Part shown: positions 1 to 7,335 of the stretch, one piece after another | Numbering within the stretch: the stretch's first letter is position 1 | How the letters are laid out: each line of letters begins with the position of its first letter | Source: Acidianus hospitalis | GTDB taxonomy: Archaea > Thermoproteota > Thermoprotei_A > Sulfolobales > Sulfolobaceae | Length of the DNA: 64,000 nucleotides | Assembly: GCA_046533895.1 (NCBI GenBank) | Contig: JAWDOK010000005.1 | Span: 1 to 64,000, forward strand | Direction of reading: 5' to 3' | The notes under the pieces: generated by a model | Databases searched by the model: none | Seen by the model: the letters and a program-made list of their open reading frames with translations, nothing else | Told to the model about the DNA's origin: nothing | Position numbers and translations under genes: made by a program

Positions 1-60
1 TCGAACCCGGGATCACAGGCTCCGAAGGCCTGCGCTTTGTCCTGGCTAAGCTACGGGTCC
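1..60 (-). tRNA. tRNA-Arg (anticodon TCG), 3' part cut off by window edge
   Basis: Read on the minus strand from position 60, the sequence folds as a tRNA. It has a 7-base acceptor strand GGACCCG, a D arm GCTT/AAGC, and an anticodon stem CAGGC/GCCTG enclosing the 7-base loop CTTCGGA, so the anticodon is TCG (Arg). A variable region follows, then the start of the T arm, CCGGG-TTCGA. About 16 bases of the 3' side lie outside the window. The anticodon stem is uninterrupted, so there is no intron at the usual archaeal site. It is divergent from the DNA polymerase gene. Confidence 0.93.
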
Positions 61-134
61 TTGAGTTAAATTATTTTCTCTGTATAATAAATGAAACCCT
101 AATGCTTAAAGAGTATTTCTTCCATTTATATAAT

Positions 135-2759
135 GTGGCAAAACAGATTACGCTCTTTGATTTCTCAATAAAACAAGAGACTCATAGTGAAGGAAAAGGA
201 GTAGAAAAAGAAGAGGAAGTGCAACAATTAGAAGTAGAGAATAAGAGAGGGCAAGTTGAGTGGATTAAGGAAGCTAAAGAAGGTAGGACTTACTACTTAC
301 TAGGTGTAGATTATGACGGCAAAAAAGGTAAGGCAGTAATGAAATTATACGATCCTGAAACTCAAGAGGCGGCTTTACTTTACGATAATACTGGTCATAA
401 GTCCTATTTCTTAGTAGATTTAGATCCTGAAAAAGTTAGGAAAATAGCTAAGATTATTAGAGATCCTTCCTTTGACCATTTAGAGGTAGTAACTAAAATT
501 GACCCTTATACTTGGAAGCCTATTACTTTGACCAAGATTGTGGTTAAAGACCCTTTAGCAGTAAGAAGGATGAGAAACTACGTTCCTAAAGCTTACGAGG
601 CTCACATAAAGTATTTCAATAACTATATTTACGATATGCAATTAATTCCAGGGATGCCTTATAAAGTGAATAAGGGTAGACTAGAAGCTATTATTCCTAA
701 AGTTGATACTGAAGAAGTTACTAAAGCCTTCCAAGATTCAGATGAAGTAACGAAAGAAATGGCTTTACAATGGGCTCCGCTCTTTGAGTCTGAAATACCT
801 TCAATTAAGAGGGTAGCAGTAGATATTGAAGTTTTTACTCCAATGAAAGGTAGGGTTCCAGATCCCTATAAGGCAGAATTTCCGATCATAAGCATATCTT
901 TAGCTGGTAGTGATGGATTAAAGAAAGTCCTAGTAATAGAAAGGGAAGACGTAGGTGAGGGTAATACAAACAATGAAGGAATATCTGTAGAGAAATTCAA
1001 GACTGAAAGAGAAATGTTATCAAGATTTTTTGAAATAGTGAAAACTTATCCTCTCCTCTTAACGTTTAACGGCGATGACTTCGACGTTCCTTACATTTAC
1101 TTTAGATCTTTAAAGTTAGGTTTCTTTCCAGAGGAAATTCCTTTTGATATTGGAAGTAGAGAAACTAAATTCCTTCCAGGCTTTCATATAGATCTCTATA
1201 GGTTCTTCTTTAATAAGGCAGTAAGGAATTACGCATTTGAAGGAAAGTATAGCGAATATAACTTAGATGCAGTAGCAAGTGCTTTGCTTGGGATGTCAAA
1301 GGTTAAAGTTGATAGTCTAATTAGTGATCTAGATATTTCCAAGCTTATCCAATATAACTTTAGAGATTCAGAAATTACATTGAAGCTCACTACATTTAAT
1401 AATGATTTAACTTGGAAATTAATAGTACTTTTTGCTAGGATATCCAAATTAGGAATTGAAGAACTGACTAGAACGGAAATTTCAGCCTGGGTAAAGAATC
1501 TTTACTACTGGGAACATAGAAAAAGGAATTGGTTAATCCCTTTGAAAGAGGAAATATTGCAAAGATCTTCAACGCTAAAGACTTCCGCAGTAATTAAAGG
1601 TAAAGGATATAAGGGAGCAGTAGTAATTGATCCACCAGTAGGAGTTTTCTTTAACGTTACTGTATTAGATTTTGCCTCACTGTATCCTTCAATTATTAGG
1701 ACTTGGAATTTAAGTTATGAGACCGTTGATATTGAAAACTGTAAGAACATAGTAGACGTTAAAGATGAGACTGGTCAGGTTCTCCATCACGTTTGCATGG
1801 ATAGACCGGGAATAACTGCAGTTATTACTGGTTTACTTAGGGACTTTAGGGTTAAGATATATAAGAAAAAGTCAAAGCAAAAAGATCTAGATCCTGAACG
1901 TAAAATGATGTATGAAGTAGTACAAAGAGGCATGAAGGTGTTTATTAACGCAACTTATGGAGTATTTGGAGCAGAAAGCTTCCCGCTTTATGCACCAGCA
2001 GTAGCAGAAAGCGTTACAGCCCTAGGTAGATACGTAATCACTAGCACAGTTAAAAAAGCCCAAGAGGTTGGAACTAGAGTTCTTTACGGCGATACTGATT
2101 CGTTGTTCTTATATCAGCCTACACAGGAACAATTAAATACCATAATCAAATGGGTTAAGGAGAACTTTAAGTTAGATCTAGAGCTCGATAAAAGTTATAG
2201 GTTTGTTGCGTTCTCAGGATTGAAAAAGAACTACTTTGGAGTTTTCACAGATTCCACGTTTGATATAAAAGGAATGTTAGCTAAGAAAAGAAATACTCCA
2301 GAATTCCTGAAGGAGGCATTTAAAGAAGTTAAAGATCTAATGGGCACAATAAATTCTCCATCAGATCTGGAGAAAGTAAAGAAGGAGGTAGCAGAGAAAG
2401 TAAAGAGCGTCTATGATAGGCTGAAGAATAAGGAATATAACCTAGACGAGTTAGCTTTTAGAGTTATGCTTTCTAAAGATTTGGATTCCTATACTAAGAA
2501 TACTCCACAACATGTAAAAGCTGCAATGCAATTAAGGGCCTTAGGAATTCAAGTATTACCTAGAGATATGATACTATTTGTTAAGGTAAAAAGCAAGGAA
2601 GGAGTGAAGCCAGTACAGTTAGCTAAGTTAACAGAGATAGATTTAGATAAATATTATGATGCAGTAAAAAGTACTTTCGAGCAGCTGTTAAAATCTCTAG
2701 GCATAAGCTGGGATGAAATAGCATCTACAATATCTATAGATTCTTTCTTCAAATTTTAA
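135..2759 (+). CDS. dpo1: Family B replicative DNA polymerase Dpo1 (PolB1)
   Basis: Main replicative DNA polymerase with 3'-5' proofreading. Exonuclease motifs are visible: Exo I AVDIEVFTP near residue 230, Exo II FNGDDFD near 310, and Exo III YNFRDSE. The polymerase motifs are DFASLYPSI near 512, INATYGVFG, and the catalytic YGDTDSLF near 651. The open frame begins at ATG 102, but I choose GTG 135, giving 874 aa. The product then begins VAKQITLFDF, which matches the remembered S. solfataricus N-terminus MTKQLTLFDI. The 11 extra codons look unconserved. QITLFDF resembles a PCNA-interacting (PIP) peptide at the extreme N-terminus. Confidence 0.96.
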   Translation: MAKQITLFDFSIKQETHSEGKGVEKEEEVQQLEVENKRGQVEWIKEAKEGRTYYLLGVDYDGKKGKAVMKLYDPETQEAALLYDNTGHKSYFLVDLDPEKVRKIAKIIRDPSFDHLEVVTKIDPYTWKPITLTKIVVKDPLAVRRMRNYVPKAYEAHIKYFNNYIYDMQLIPGMPYKVNKGRLEAIIPKVDTEEVTKAFQDSDEVTKEMALQWAPLFESEIPSIKRVAVDIEVFTPMKGRVPDPYKAEFPIISISLAGSDGLKKVLVIEREDVGEGNTNNEGISVEKFKTEREMLSRFFEIVKTYPLLLTFNGDDFDVPYIYFRSLKLGFFPEEIPFDIGSRETKFLPGFHIDLYRFFFNKAVRNYAFEGKYSEYNLDAVASALLGMSKVKVDSLISDLDISKLIQYNFRDSEITLKLTTFNNDLTWKLIVLFARISKLGIEELTRTEISAWVKNLYYWEHRKRNWLIPLKEEILQRSSTLKTSAVIKGKGYKGAVVIDPPVGVFFNVTVLDFASLYPSIIRTWNLSYETVDIENCKNIVDVKDETGQVLHHVCMDRPGITAVITGLLRDFRVKIYKKKSKQKDLDPERKMMYEVVQRGMKVFINATYGVFGAESFPLYAPAVAESVTALGRYVITSTVKKAQEVGTRVLYGDTDSLFLYQPTQEQLNTIIKWVKENFKLDLELDKSYRFVAFSGLKKNYFGVFTDSTFDIKGMLAKKRNTPEFLKEAFKEVKDLMGTINSPSDLEKVKKEVAEKVKSVYDRLKNKEYNLDELAFRVMLSKDLDSYTKNTPQHVKAAMQLRALGIQVLPRDMILFVKVKSKEGVKPVQLAKLTEIDLDKYYDAVKSTFEQLLKSLGISWDEIASTISIDSFFKF

Positions 2760-2782
2760 ATAAAAACAAAGAAGTTTTTATT
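2759..2782. terminator. Inverted repeat between convergent genes, possible bidirectional terminator
   Basis: AATAAAAAC (2759-2767) and GTTTTTATT (2774-2782) form a perfect 9-base inverted repeat around a 6-base loop. It lies between the stop of dpo1 and the stop of the minus-strand DUF2286 gene. On each strand the second arm gives a T-run, which suits archaeal U-tract termination. The role is inferred from position and sequence only. Confidence 0.45.
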
Positions 2783-3215
2783 CTTCTTCCTCCTCTTCCT
2801 CTTCTCCACTATCTTGAGGTTTTTCTTCCGAAGTAACTCCTTGTGCGTATTCAATCAATTCTTTCTTAAGGTCGTCGTTTAGATAATAAGAGACAACATA
2901 AACTCTCTTGTCCTGGAAATTTTCTTCTTGCCATATATTGTCATAACTTATAATGAATATTGGTATTTTTAGTATTGCAGCAGATTTTTCTTTTCCTGCT
3001 AAGAAGTTCTTTACAGCCTCGTAAACGTCTGGTTTTAAAGGTAATGGTAATTTAGCCTCTTGCGAATCTTTCATGATTATAAAATCAGACGTGAGTTCAT
3101 TCCATTCTTTTAGTGCTTCAATAGCTGTATTTCTTACTACCTCGGCTAGGTCTCCTTCTGTTATTTTTTCTGATGTTATTTTTCCATTCTCACTTTTTAG
3201 AATTATAACTTTCAC
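2778..3215 (-). CDS. DUF2286-like conserved Sulfolobales protein
   Basis: 145 aa protein of unknown function that resembles the DUF2286 family conserved in Sulfolobales (from memory). The body has mixed alpha/beta character: MKVIILKSENGK at the start and a LPLPLKPDVYEAVKNFL segment in the middle. The tail is extremely acidic and ends in eight glutamates. The start is GTG 3215, preceded by GGTGA about 8 bases upstream, and it overlaps the stop of the upstream methyltransferase gene (GTGA overlap). The two genes are therefore probably co-transcribed. No catalytic motif is visible and I assign no function. Confidence 0.75.
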   Translation of the reverse strand: MKVIILKSENGKITSEKITEGDLAEVVRNTAIEALKEWNELTSDFIIMKDSQEAKLPLPLKPDVYEAVKNFLAGKEKSAAILKIPIFIISYDNIWQEENFQDKRVYVVSYYLNDDLKKELIEYAQGVTSEEKPQDSGEEEEEEEE

Positions 3216-3697
3216 TTATGTTCACCTATAACATAAAGGTAAACTATATGGTTCATATTTCCGTCTTCAACCTTAACGACCTCTTTCGGAGTCCAACCTC
3301 TCATTTCAAACTCGTGCGAAACTACTCTAGTTCCCGGCTTAAGCTCTTTTTCCAATTTAGGCTTAAGCATTTCGTTTACATTTGTTAATAAAAACATTGT
3401 AACTACTGTTGCCTCTGATAAATCTACATCAAAAAAGTTACCCTTTTCGATTATTACTTTCCCTTCAACACCATTCTTTTTAACGTTCTCTAAAGCTTCT
3501 TTTATTCTTTCGTCGTTAATATCTATGCCTACTGCTTTTTTTGCATTAAATTCTTTTGCTGCAGTTATTACAATTCTCCCGTCTCCACAACCTAAATCAT
3601 ATACTATATCTTCTGGTCCTACTTTTGCTATTTCTAGCATTTTCCTTACAACTGGTTCTGGTGTTGGTACATATGGAACATGTGGTGTGTATGTCAT
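3212..3697 (-). CDS. aKMT-type protein lysine methyltransferase
   Basis: SAM-dependent methyltransferase of 161 aa. The SAM-binding motif I is VYDLGCGDGR near residues 32-41, followed by VGIDIND as the acidic motif II. The full sequence matches the crenarchaeal broad-specificity lysine methyltransferase aKMT as I remember it, including MTYTPHVPYVPTPE at the start and MFLLTNVNEMLKPKL in the middle. That enzyme methylates Cren7 and many other proteins. The frame is open five codons further up (MKWLK), but the ATG at 3697 gives the family length and N-terminus. It is translationally coupled to the DUF2286 gene downstream. Confidence 0.9.
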   Translation of the reverse strand: MTYTPHVPYVPTPEPVVRKMLEIAKVGPEDIVYDLGCGDGRIVITAAKEFNAKKAVGIDINDERIKEALENVKKNGVEGKVIIEKGNFFDVDLSEATVVTMFLLTNVNEMLKPKLEKELKPGTRVVSHEFEMRGWTPKEVVKVEDGNMNHIVYLYVIGEHK

Positions 3698-3719
3698 TTT
3701 TAACCACTTCAAATAATGT

Positions 3720-4034
3720 TTATGAAGTTAGGCTTTTTATTTTATTTAGAGCCTCTTCTTTGCCTTTTGTCGAGTCAGCCTTTAAATCTGCTCCCAATGG
3801 CATTTTAGTTAAAATAGGAACTATTTTACCGTCTTCCAACTCTACGAATAATTGAGGTAACCAAGACATCCCTAAATCGTCCTTTTCTCCATAATCTGCT
3901 AAAAATGAGTAATCCTCCATTTTTACTTCCTTTTCAATTCCCAACTCCTTTGATAGTTGGTCTGTAACATTTAGGAATGCCTTATGCATTGGATGTGCTT
4001 CTGACGTTACGAGGATTAACTTTTTAGCTTTCAT
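3720..4034 (-). CDS. Small conserved protein, possibly thioredoxin-fold without the CxxC
   Basis: 104 aa from ATG 4034; an upstream GTG at 4049 is also open. The ATG has GTGAGAT just upstream. The pattern KKLILVTSEAHPMHKAF (strand then helix), then MSWLPQLFVELEDGKIVPIL with a possible cis-proline between strands, suggests a thioredoxin-like fold. There are no cysteines in the core, so redox activity is unlikely. It lies 22 bases upstream of aKMT on the same strand. I do not recognise the family and the fold call is only an inference. Confidence 0.6.
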   Translation of the reverse strand: MKAKKLILVTSEAHPMHKAFLNVTDQLSKELGIEKEVKMEDYSFLADYGEKDDLGMSWLPQLFVELEDGKIVPILTKMPLGADLKADSTKGKEEALNKIKSLTS

Positions 4035-4086
4035 AACAATCTCACACACAATCTCATGAAACTGGTTTAAAACAGTAGTGGTAACG

Positions 4087-4662
4087 ATGATTACCAGATT
4101 AAGGAGGGAAAGTAAGAGGATATTAAGACCTATAGCTAATGCACTAGCAAAAATTGGAGTAAAAGCTAACGAAATTACTATAATAGGGCTTGTCCTTTCA
4201 ATTATTTATTTTATAGTATTATATATTTCGAAAAACCCGCTTTACGGTGTAATACTACTTGCGTTATCTTCATTTTCCGACGCATTAGACGGTGAAGTCG
4301 CAAGGATATCTGGAACAGCCGGAAACAAAGGTGCGTTTTTAGATTCTTCTCTAGATAGAGTCGAAGATACATTATTTCTAAGCCCTTTAGTACTATATTT
4401 TCAGCCAGTGCTAGTTTCACTTCTTGTGGGAATTTCACTCATCATTCCATATTTAAGAGCTAGAGCAGAAGCTTTAGGAATTAAAGCTGAGGGAAGAGGC
4501 ATAATAGAAAGGGGAGAAAGGATAATATTCACTATGATAATCCTTATTTTGTTATTCTTTAATTTTACATTTACTATCTATGTATTTTATCTATTTATTG
4601 CATTATCGATAGTTACTGTAATTCAAAGATTTCAACTAGTATTATCTAATCTACCAAAATAG
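4087..4662 (+). CDS. CDP-alcohol phosphatidyltransferase (archaetidylinositol-phosphate synthase type)
   Basis: Integral membrane enzyme that transfers a phospho-alcohol headgroup from or to a CDP-activated lipid. The signature DxxDGxxARxxxxxxxxGxxxDxxxD is complete: SDALDGEVAR followed by GAFLDSSLDR around residues 60-90. About five hydrophobic segments follow, e.g. TIIGLVLSIIYFIVLYI. In archaea this family includes archaetidylinositol-phosphate and archaetidylserine synthases. The motif spacing fits the inositol-phosphate type, but the substrate is inferred. ATG 4087 is chosen over GTG 4078. The 3' end overlaps the convergent priL by 31 bases. Confidence 0.85.
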   Translation: MITRLRRESKRILRPIANALAKIGVKANEITIIGLVLSIIYFIVLYISKNPLYGVILLALSSFSDALDGEVARISGTAGNKGAFLDSSLDRVEDTLFLSPLVLYFQPVLVSLLVGISLIIPYLRARAEALGIKAEGRGIIERGERIIFTMIILILLFFNFTFTIYVFYLFIALSIVTVIQRFQLVLSNLPK

Positions 4663-5564
4663 AGTTGTAAAGGATTTTTTACCCCGCACTCTGATACACA
4701 TAAGTTCATTTTCTTTAGCTGTGTACAGTTGTAAACTATGTATCTAGTTTTTCTATCTTTTATAAAGTGATTTAAGAAGTCTTCAGGATTTTGAATGCCG
4801 TTATTTTTAAGCATAGTTATTATTGAATCCGTACTGCTGCCTATATCTATCATATAAACAGTGAGAATTTTTAGTTCTTCTTCGCTTTTTTTATCCTTCT
4901 TAAATAAGGCGGAAATGCAAGGTGGCGTTATGCCTTTCCTTAATAAAAGTAGATCTCTTATAGTATCTGGGATCTCTGATAAGGGAATTGGCTTTACTAG
5001 GCTCATCATTTTTTCGTAGATTACTTCTTTTATCAAGTTCAGTAACGTCTTTCTATCTATAAAGACATATCCATCTTTAATAATCCTTTCTGATAATGAA
5101 AACTTAGAATTCTTCCTTAGATTTTTAGTTAGCCTTAGATAATCTATGAAATATATTGCATAATTTAGAACAACTTTTCCCTTAGTTACATGGTATTCAA
5201 TTTTCTTCTTTTCAACTTTTATTCCTAGAAAATTAGCCATTTCAAGTAAATTTTCTTCATCTTCTTTCTCTAAATCCTCTGCAAAAAGTTCAGCCTCTTT
5301 TCTGCAAACTTTTTCTGCAATTTTTTTATCTCCTAGAACTGAAAGTATTAGGAGAACAGAATAAAATAATAATTGAGGATTTTTTGTATCCTTATAATGT
5401 TTTATATCCTCATCTTTAATTATCCTATTTATCCTCTCCTTAGCTTCTTTTATAGTATCTCCATTATTGGAAATTACGTCATAAAAAGATAAGCCCCCAT
5501 ATCTAGAGAGAACTTGCTCTAAGCTGACTCTAAATGGATAAGCTTCAGTATTTACTATTGCCAC
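4632..5564 (-). CDS. priL: DNA primase large subunit PriL
   Basis: Regulatory subunit of the archaeo-eukaryotic primase, which partners the catalytic PriS (not in this window) to make replication primers. The 310 aa protein has a helical N-terminal half and a C-terminal iron-sulfur domain. Four cysteines, C216, C280, C289 and C293 (TPPCISAL, YNCTQL, NLCVSEC), are placed to hold the 4Fe-4S cluster known for the family. The start is GTG 5564, with a TATA-like box 27 bases upstream that appears to be shared with metG, so the mRNA is probably leaderless. Confidence 0.92.
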   Translation of the reverse strand: MAIVNTEAYPFRVSLEQVLSRYGGLSFYDVISNNGDTIKEAKERINRIIKDEDIKHYKDTKNPQLLFYSVLLILSVLGDKKIAEKVCRKEAELFAEDLEKEDEENLLEMANFLGIKVEKKKIEYHVTKGKVVLNYAIYFIDYLRLTKNLRKNSKFSLSERIIKDGYVFIDRKTLLNLIKEVIYEKMMSLVKPIPLSEIPDTIRDLLLLRKGITPPCISALFKKDKKSEEELKILTVYMIDIGSSTDSIITMLKNNGIQNPEDFLNHFIKDRKTRYIVYNCTQLKKMNLCVSECGVKNPLQLYFGRLDNTS

Positions 5565-5585
5565 AGTTTTACTTATTCTCGCAAC

Positions 5586-5596
5586 TTTTTATAAAT
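5586..5596. promoter_or_regulatory. AT box shared by the divergent priL and metG promoters
   Basis: The run TTTTTATAAAT is the only TATA-like sequence between the two genes. Its centre lies 26 bases before the metG ATG (5617) and 27 bases before the priL GTG (5564). Both distances fit leaderless transcription in Sulfolobales. One box may therefore serve both directions, with BRE strength setting the balance. Seen: sequence and spacing. Inferred: promoter use. Confidence 0.65.
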
Positions 5597-5616
5597 CAGC
5601 TGTGCTTATTAAACCT

Positions 5617-7335
5617 ATGAAAATTTATGTAGCATCTGCCTGGCCGTATGTGGAGGCAGTCCCGCATTTAGGAAATCTAATAGGTTCAGTACTATCAGCG
5701 GATGTTTTTGCTAGGTATGCTAGATTAAAGTACGGTAAAGACAACGTAATTTTTGTAAGCGGAAGCGATGAACATGGTACACCGATAGAGGTTGAAGCAA
5801 TAAAGAGGAAAATAAATCCTAGAGATTTAACTAATCAAGCTCACGAGTACGATAAGAAGTTATTTCTAGATGTATGGAAAATAAGTTATGATAATTATAC
5901 GAGAACAGAGTCTGAGACTCATAAAAGGTTCGTAAGGGAATTTCTCCTAAGTATTCAAGATTATATAAAAGTTCAAGAAGAAGAAATGCCGTATTGTGAG
6001 CACGATAAAATATTCTTGCCGGATCGTTTTATTAAGGGAACATGTCCTTACTGCGGATATGAAGACGCTAGGGGAGATCAATGTGACAGATGCGGGAGAT
6101 TACTTTCGCCTACGCTTTTAATAAATCCTAGATGTGCTATATGTGGTTCAAAGCCAGTAATAAAGAAGACTAAGCACTGGTTTTTTGACTTAAGTCAATT
6201 TTCAGATAAACTAAAGGAGTGGTTAGAAAATAATAAGGACATGCCTGATAACGTAAAATCTGTAGCTTTAAGCTGGATTCAAGAAGGACTTAAACCTAGG
6301 AGCTTAACAAGGGATACATCTTGGGGAATTCCTGCACCCTTTGAAGGTGCAGAAGGTAAAACTGTTTACGTTTGGTTTGAAGCTCTTCTTGGATATATTT
6401 CCGCTACTATAGAGTATTTCGAAAAGACAGGAAATCCTGACGAATGGAAAGAATTCTGGTTTGGAGATGACGTTAAAAGTTACTATTTTATAGGAAAGGA
6501 TAACATACCTTTCCACGCCGTTATATTTCCTGCAATGCTCATGGCATCTAAGAAGGGTTACAAATTACCTTCAGTTATTTCGTCAACTGAGTATTTAATG
6601 TATGAGGGACAAAAATTCAGTAAAAGTAGAAGAATAGGAATATGGATAGATGAAGCACCAAGACTGATGGACGTAGATTATTGGAGGTATGTTCTAATAA
6701 GATTAAGGCCTGAAGAAAAGGATACGAACTTTTTATGGAGAGAAGCTATTAGGATAATAAATACAGAGCTTAACGACGATATTGGAAATTATGTTAATAG
6801 AGTTATAACTATGGTCAATAGGTACTTTAAAGGATATGTGCCTAACTTTAATGAGGATAAATTAGACGACATAGACAGGAAATTTATGGAATTAGTTAAA
6901 ACTACGCCAGTCGTAGTTTCTCAACTTTTCGAGAAAGGTAAACTCAAAGCTGGAAGTGATGAAATAATAAAGATTGCAAGAGAAGGTAATGCTTATCTTA
7001 ATCAGAAAGCACCGTGGGATAAGGTTAAAAATGATATTAAAGTTGCAGAAAATACGTTATATATTGCATCGAATTCCGTTAGAACCCTTTCAATTTTACT
7101 TTATCCGATAATTCCTACATCGGCAGAAAAGATTTATAATCAGCTAGGTTTGAGAGGAATTGAAAATGAAAAATGGGATTCTGCAGGCGAGTTCATATTA
7201 GATCATAACCACAAGGTAGAACAAGCTTCTCCGATATTTAAGAAAATTGACCAGAATTTTGAGAAAGAACTTAGTGATAAATTGGAAAAAATCAGAAAAG
7301 AATTAGATAACATTAGGCCGCCTTTACTTCGATAA
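5617..7335 (+). CDS. metG: Methionyl-tRNA synthetase, catalytic subunit
   Basis: Class I synthetase charging tRNA-Met, 572 aa. The HIGH-type motif is PHLGN near residues 16-20, and the KMSKS-type motif is KFSKS near 333. A zinc knuckle with four CxxC pairs lies near residues 145-185 (CPYCGY, CDRCGR, CAICGS). The protein stops after the anticodon-binding helical domain and lacks the C-terminal tRNA-binding OB fold, which is encoded separately at 56666-57004. ATG 5617 is chosen because it begins MKIYVASAWPY and is 26 bases from the TATA box; the frame is open 5 codons upstream. The 3' end overlaps atpI by 23 bases. Confidence 0.95.
   Translation: MKIYVASAWPYVEAVPHLGNLIGSVLSADVFARYARLKYGKDNVIFVSGSDEHGTPIEVEAIKRKINPRDLTNQAHEYDKKLFLDVWKISYDNYTRTESETHKRFVREFLLSIQDYIKVQEEEMPYCEHDKIFLPDRFIKGTCPYCGYEDARGDQCDRCGRLLSPTLLINPRCAICGSKPVIKKTKHWFFDLSQFSDKLKEWLENNKDMPDNVKSVALSWIQEGLKPRSLTRDTSWGIPAPFEGAEGKTVYVWFEALLGYISATIEYFEKTGNPDEWKEFWFGDDVKSYYFIGKDNIPFHAVIFPAMLMASKKGYKLPSVISSTEYLMYEGQKFSKSRRIGIWIDEAPRLMDVDYWRYVLIRLRPEEKDTNFLWREAIRIINTELNDDIGNYVNRVITMVNRYFKGYVPNFNEDKLDDIDRKFMELVKTTPVVVSQLFEKGKLKAGSDEIIKIAREGNAYLNQKAPWDKVKNDIKVAENTLYIASNSVRTLSILLYPIIPTSAEKIYNQLGLRGIENEKWDSAGEFILDHNHKVEQASPIFKKIDQNFEKELSDKLEKIRKELDNIRPPLLR

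Noticed and set aside
1..60. tRNA intron in tRNA-Arg
   Set aside because: The anticodon stem and 7-base loop are contiguous, so no intron at the canonical site.
3525..3855. Plus-strand open frames antisense to aKMT and its neighbour
   Set aside because: They mirror well-supported minus-strand genes with conserved motifs and have no ribosome site or family resemblance.
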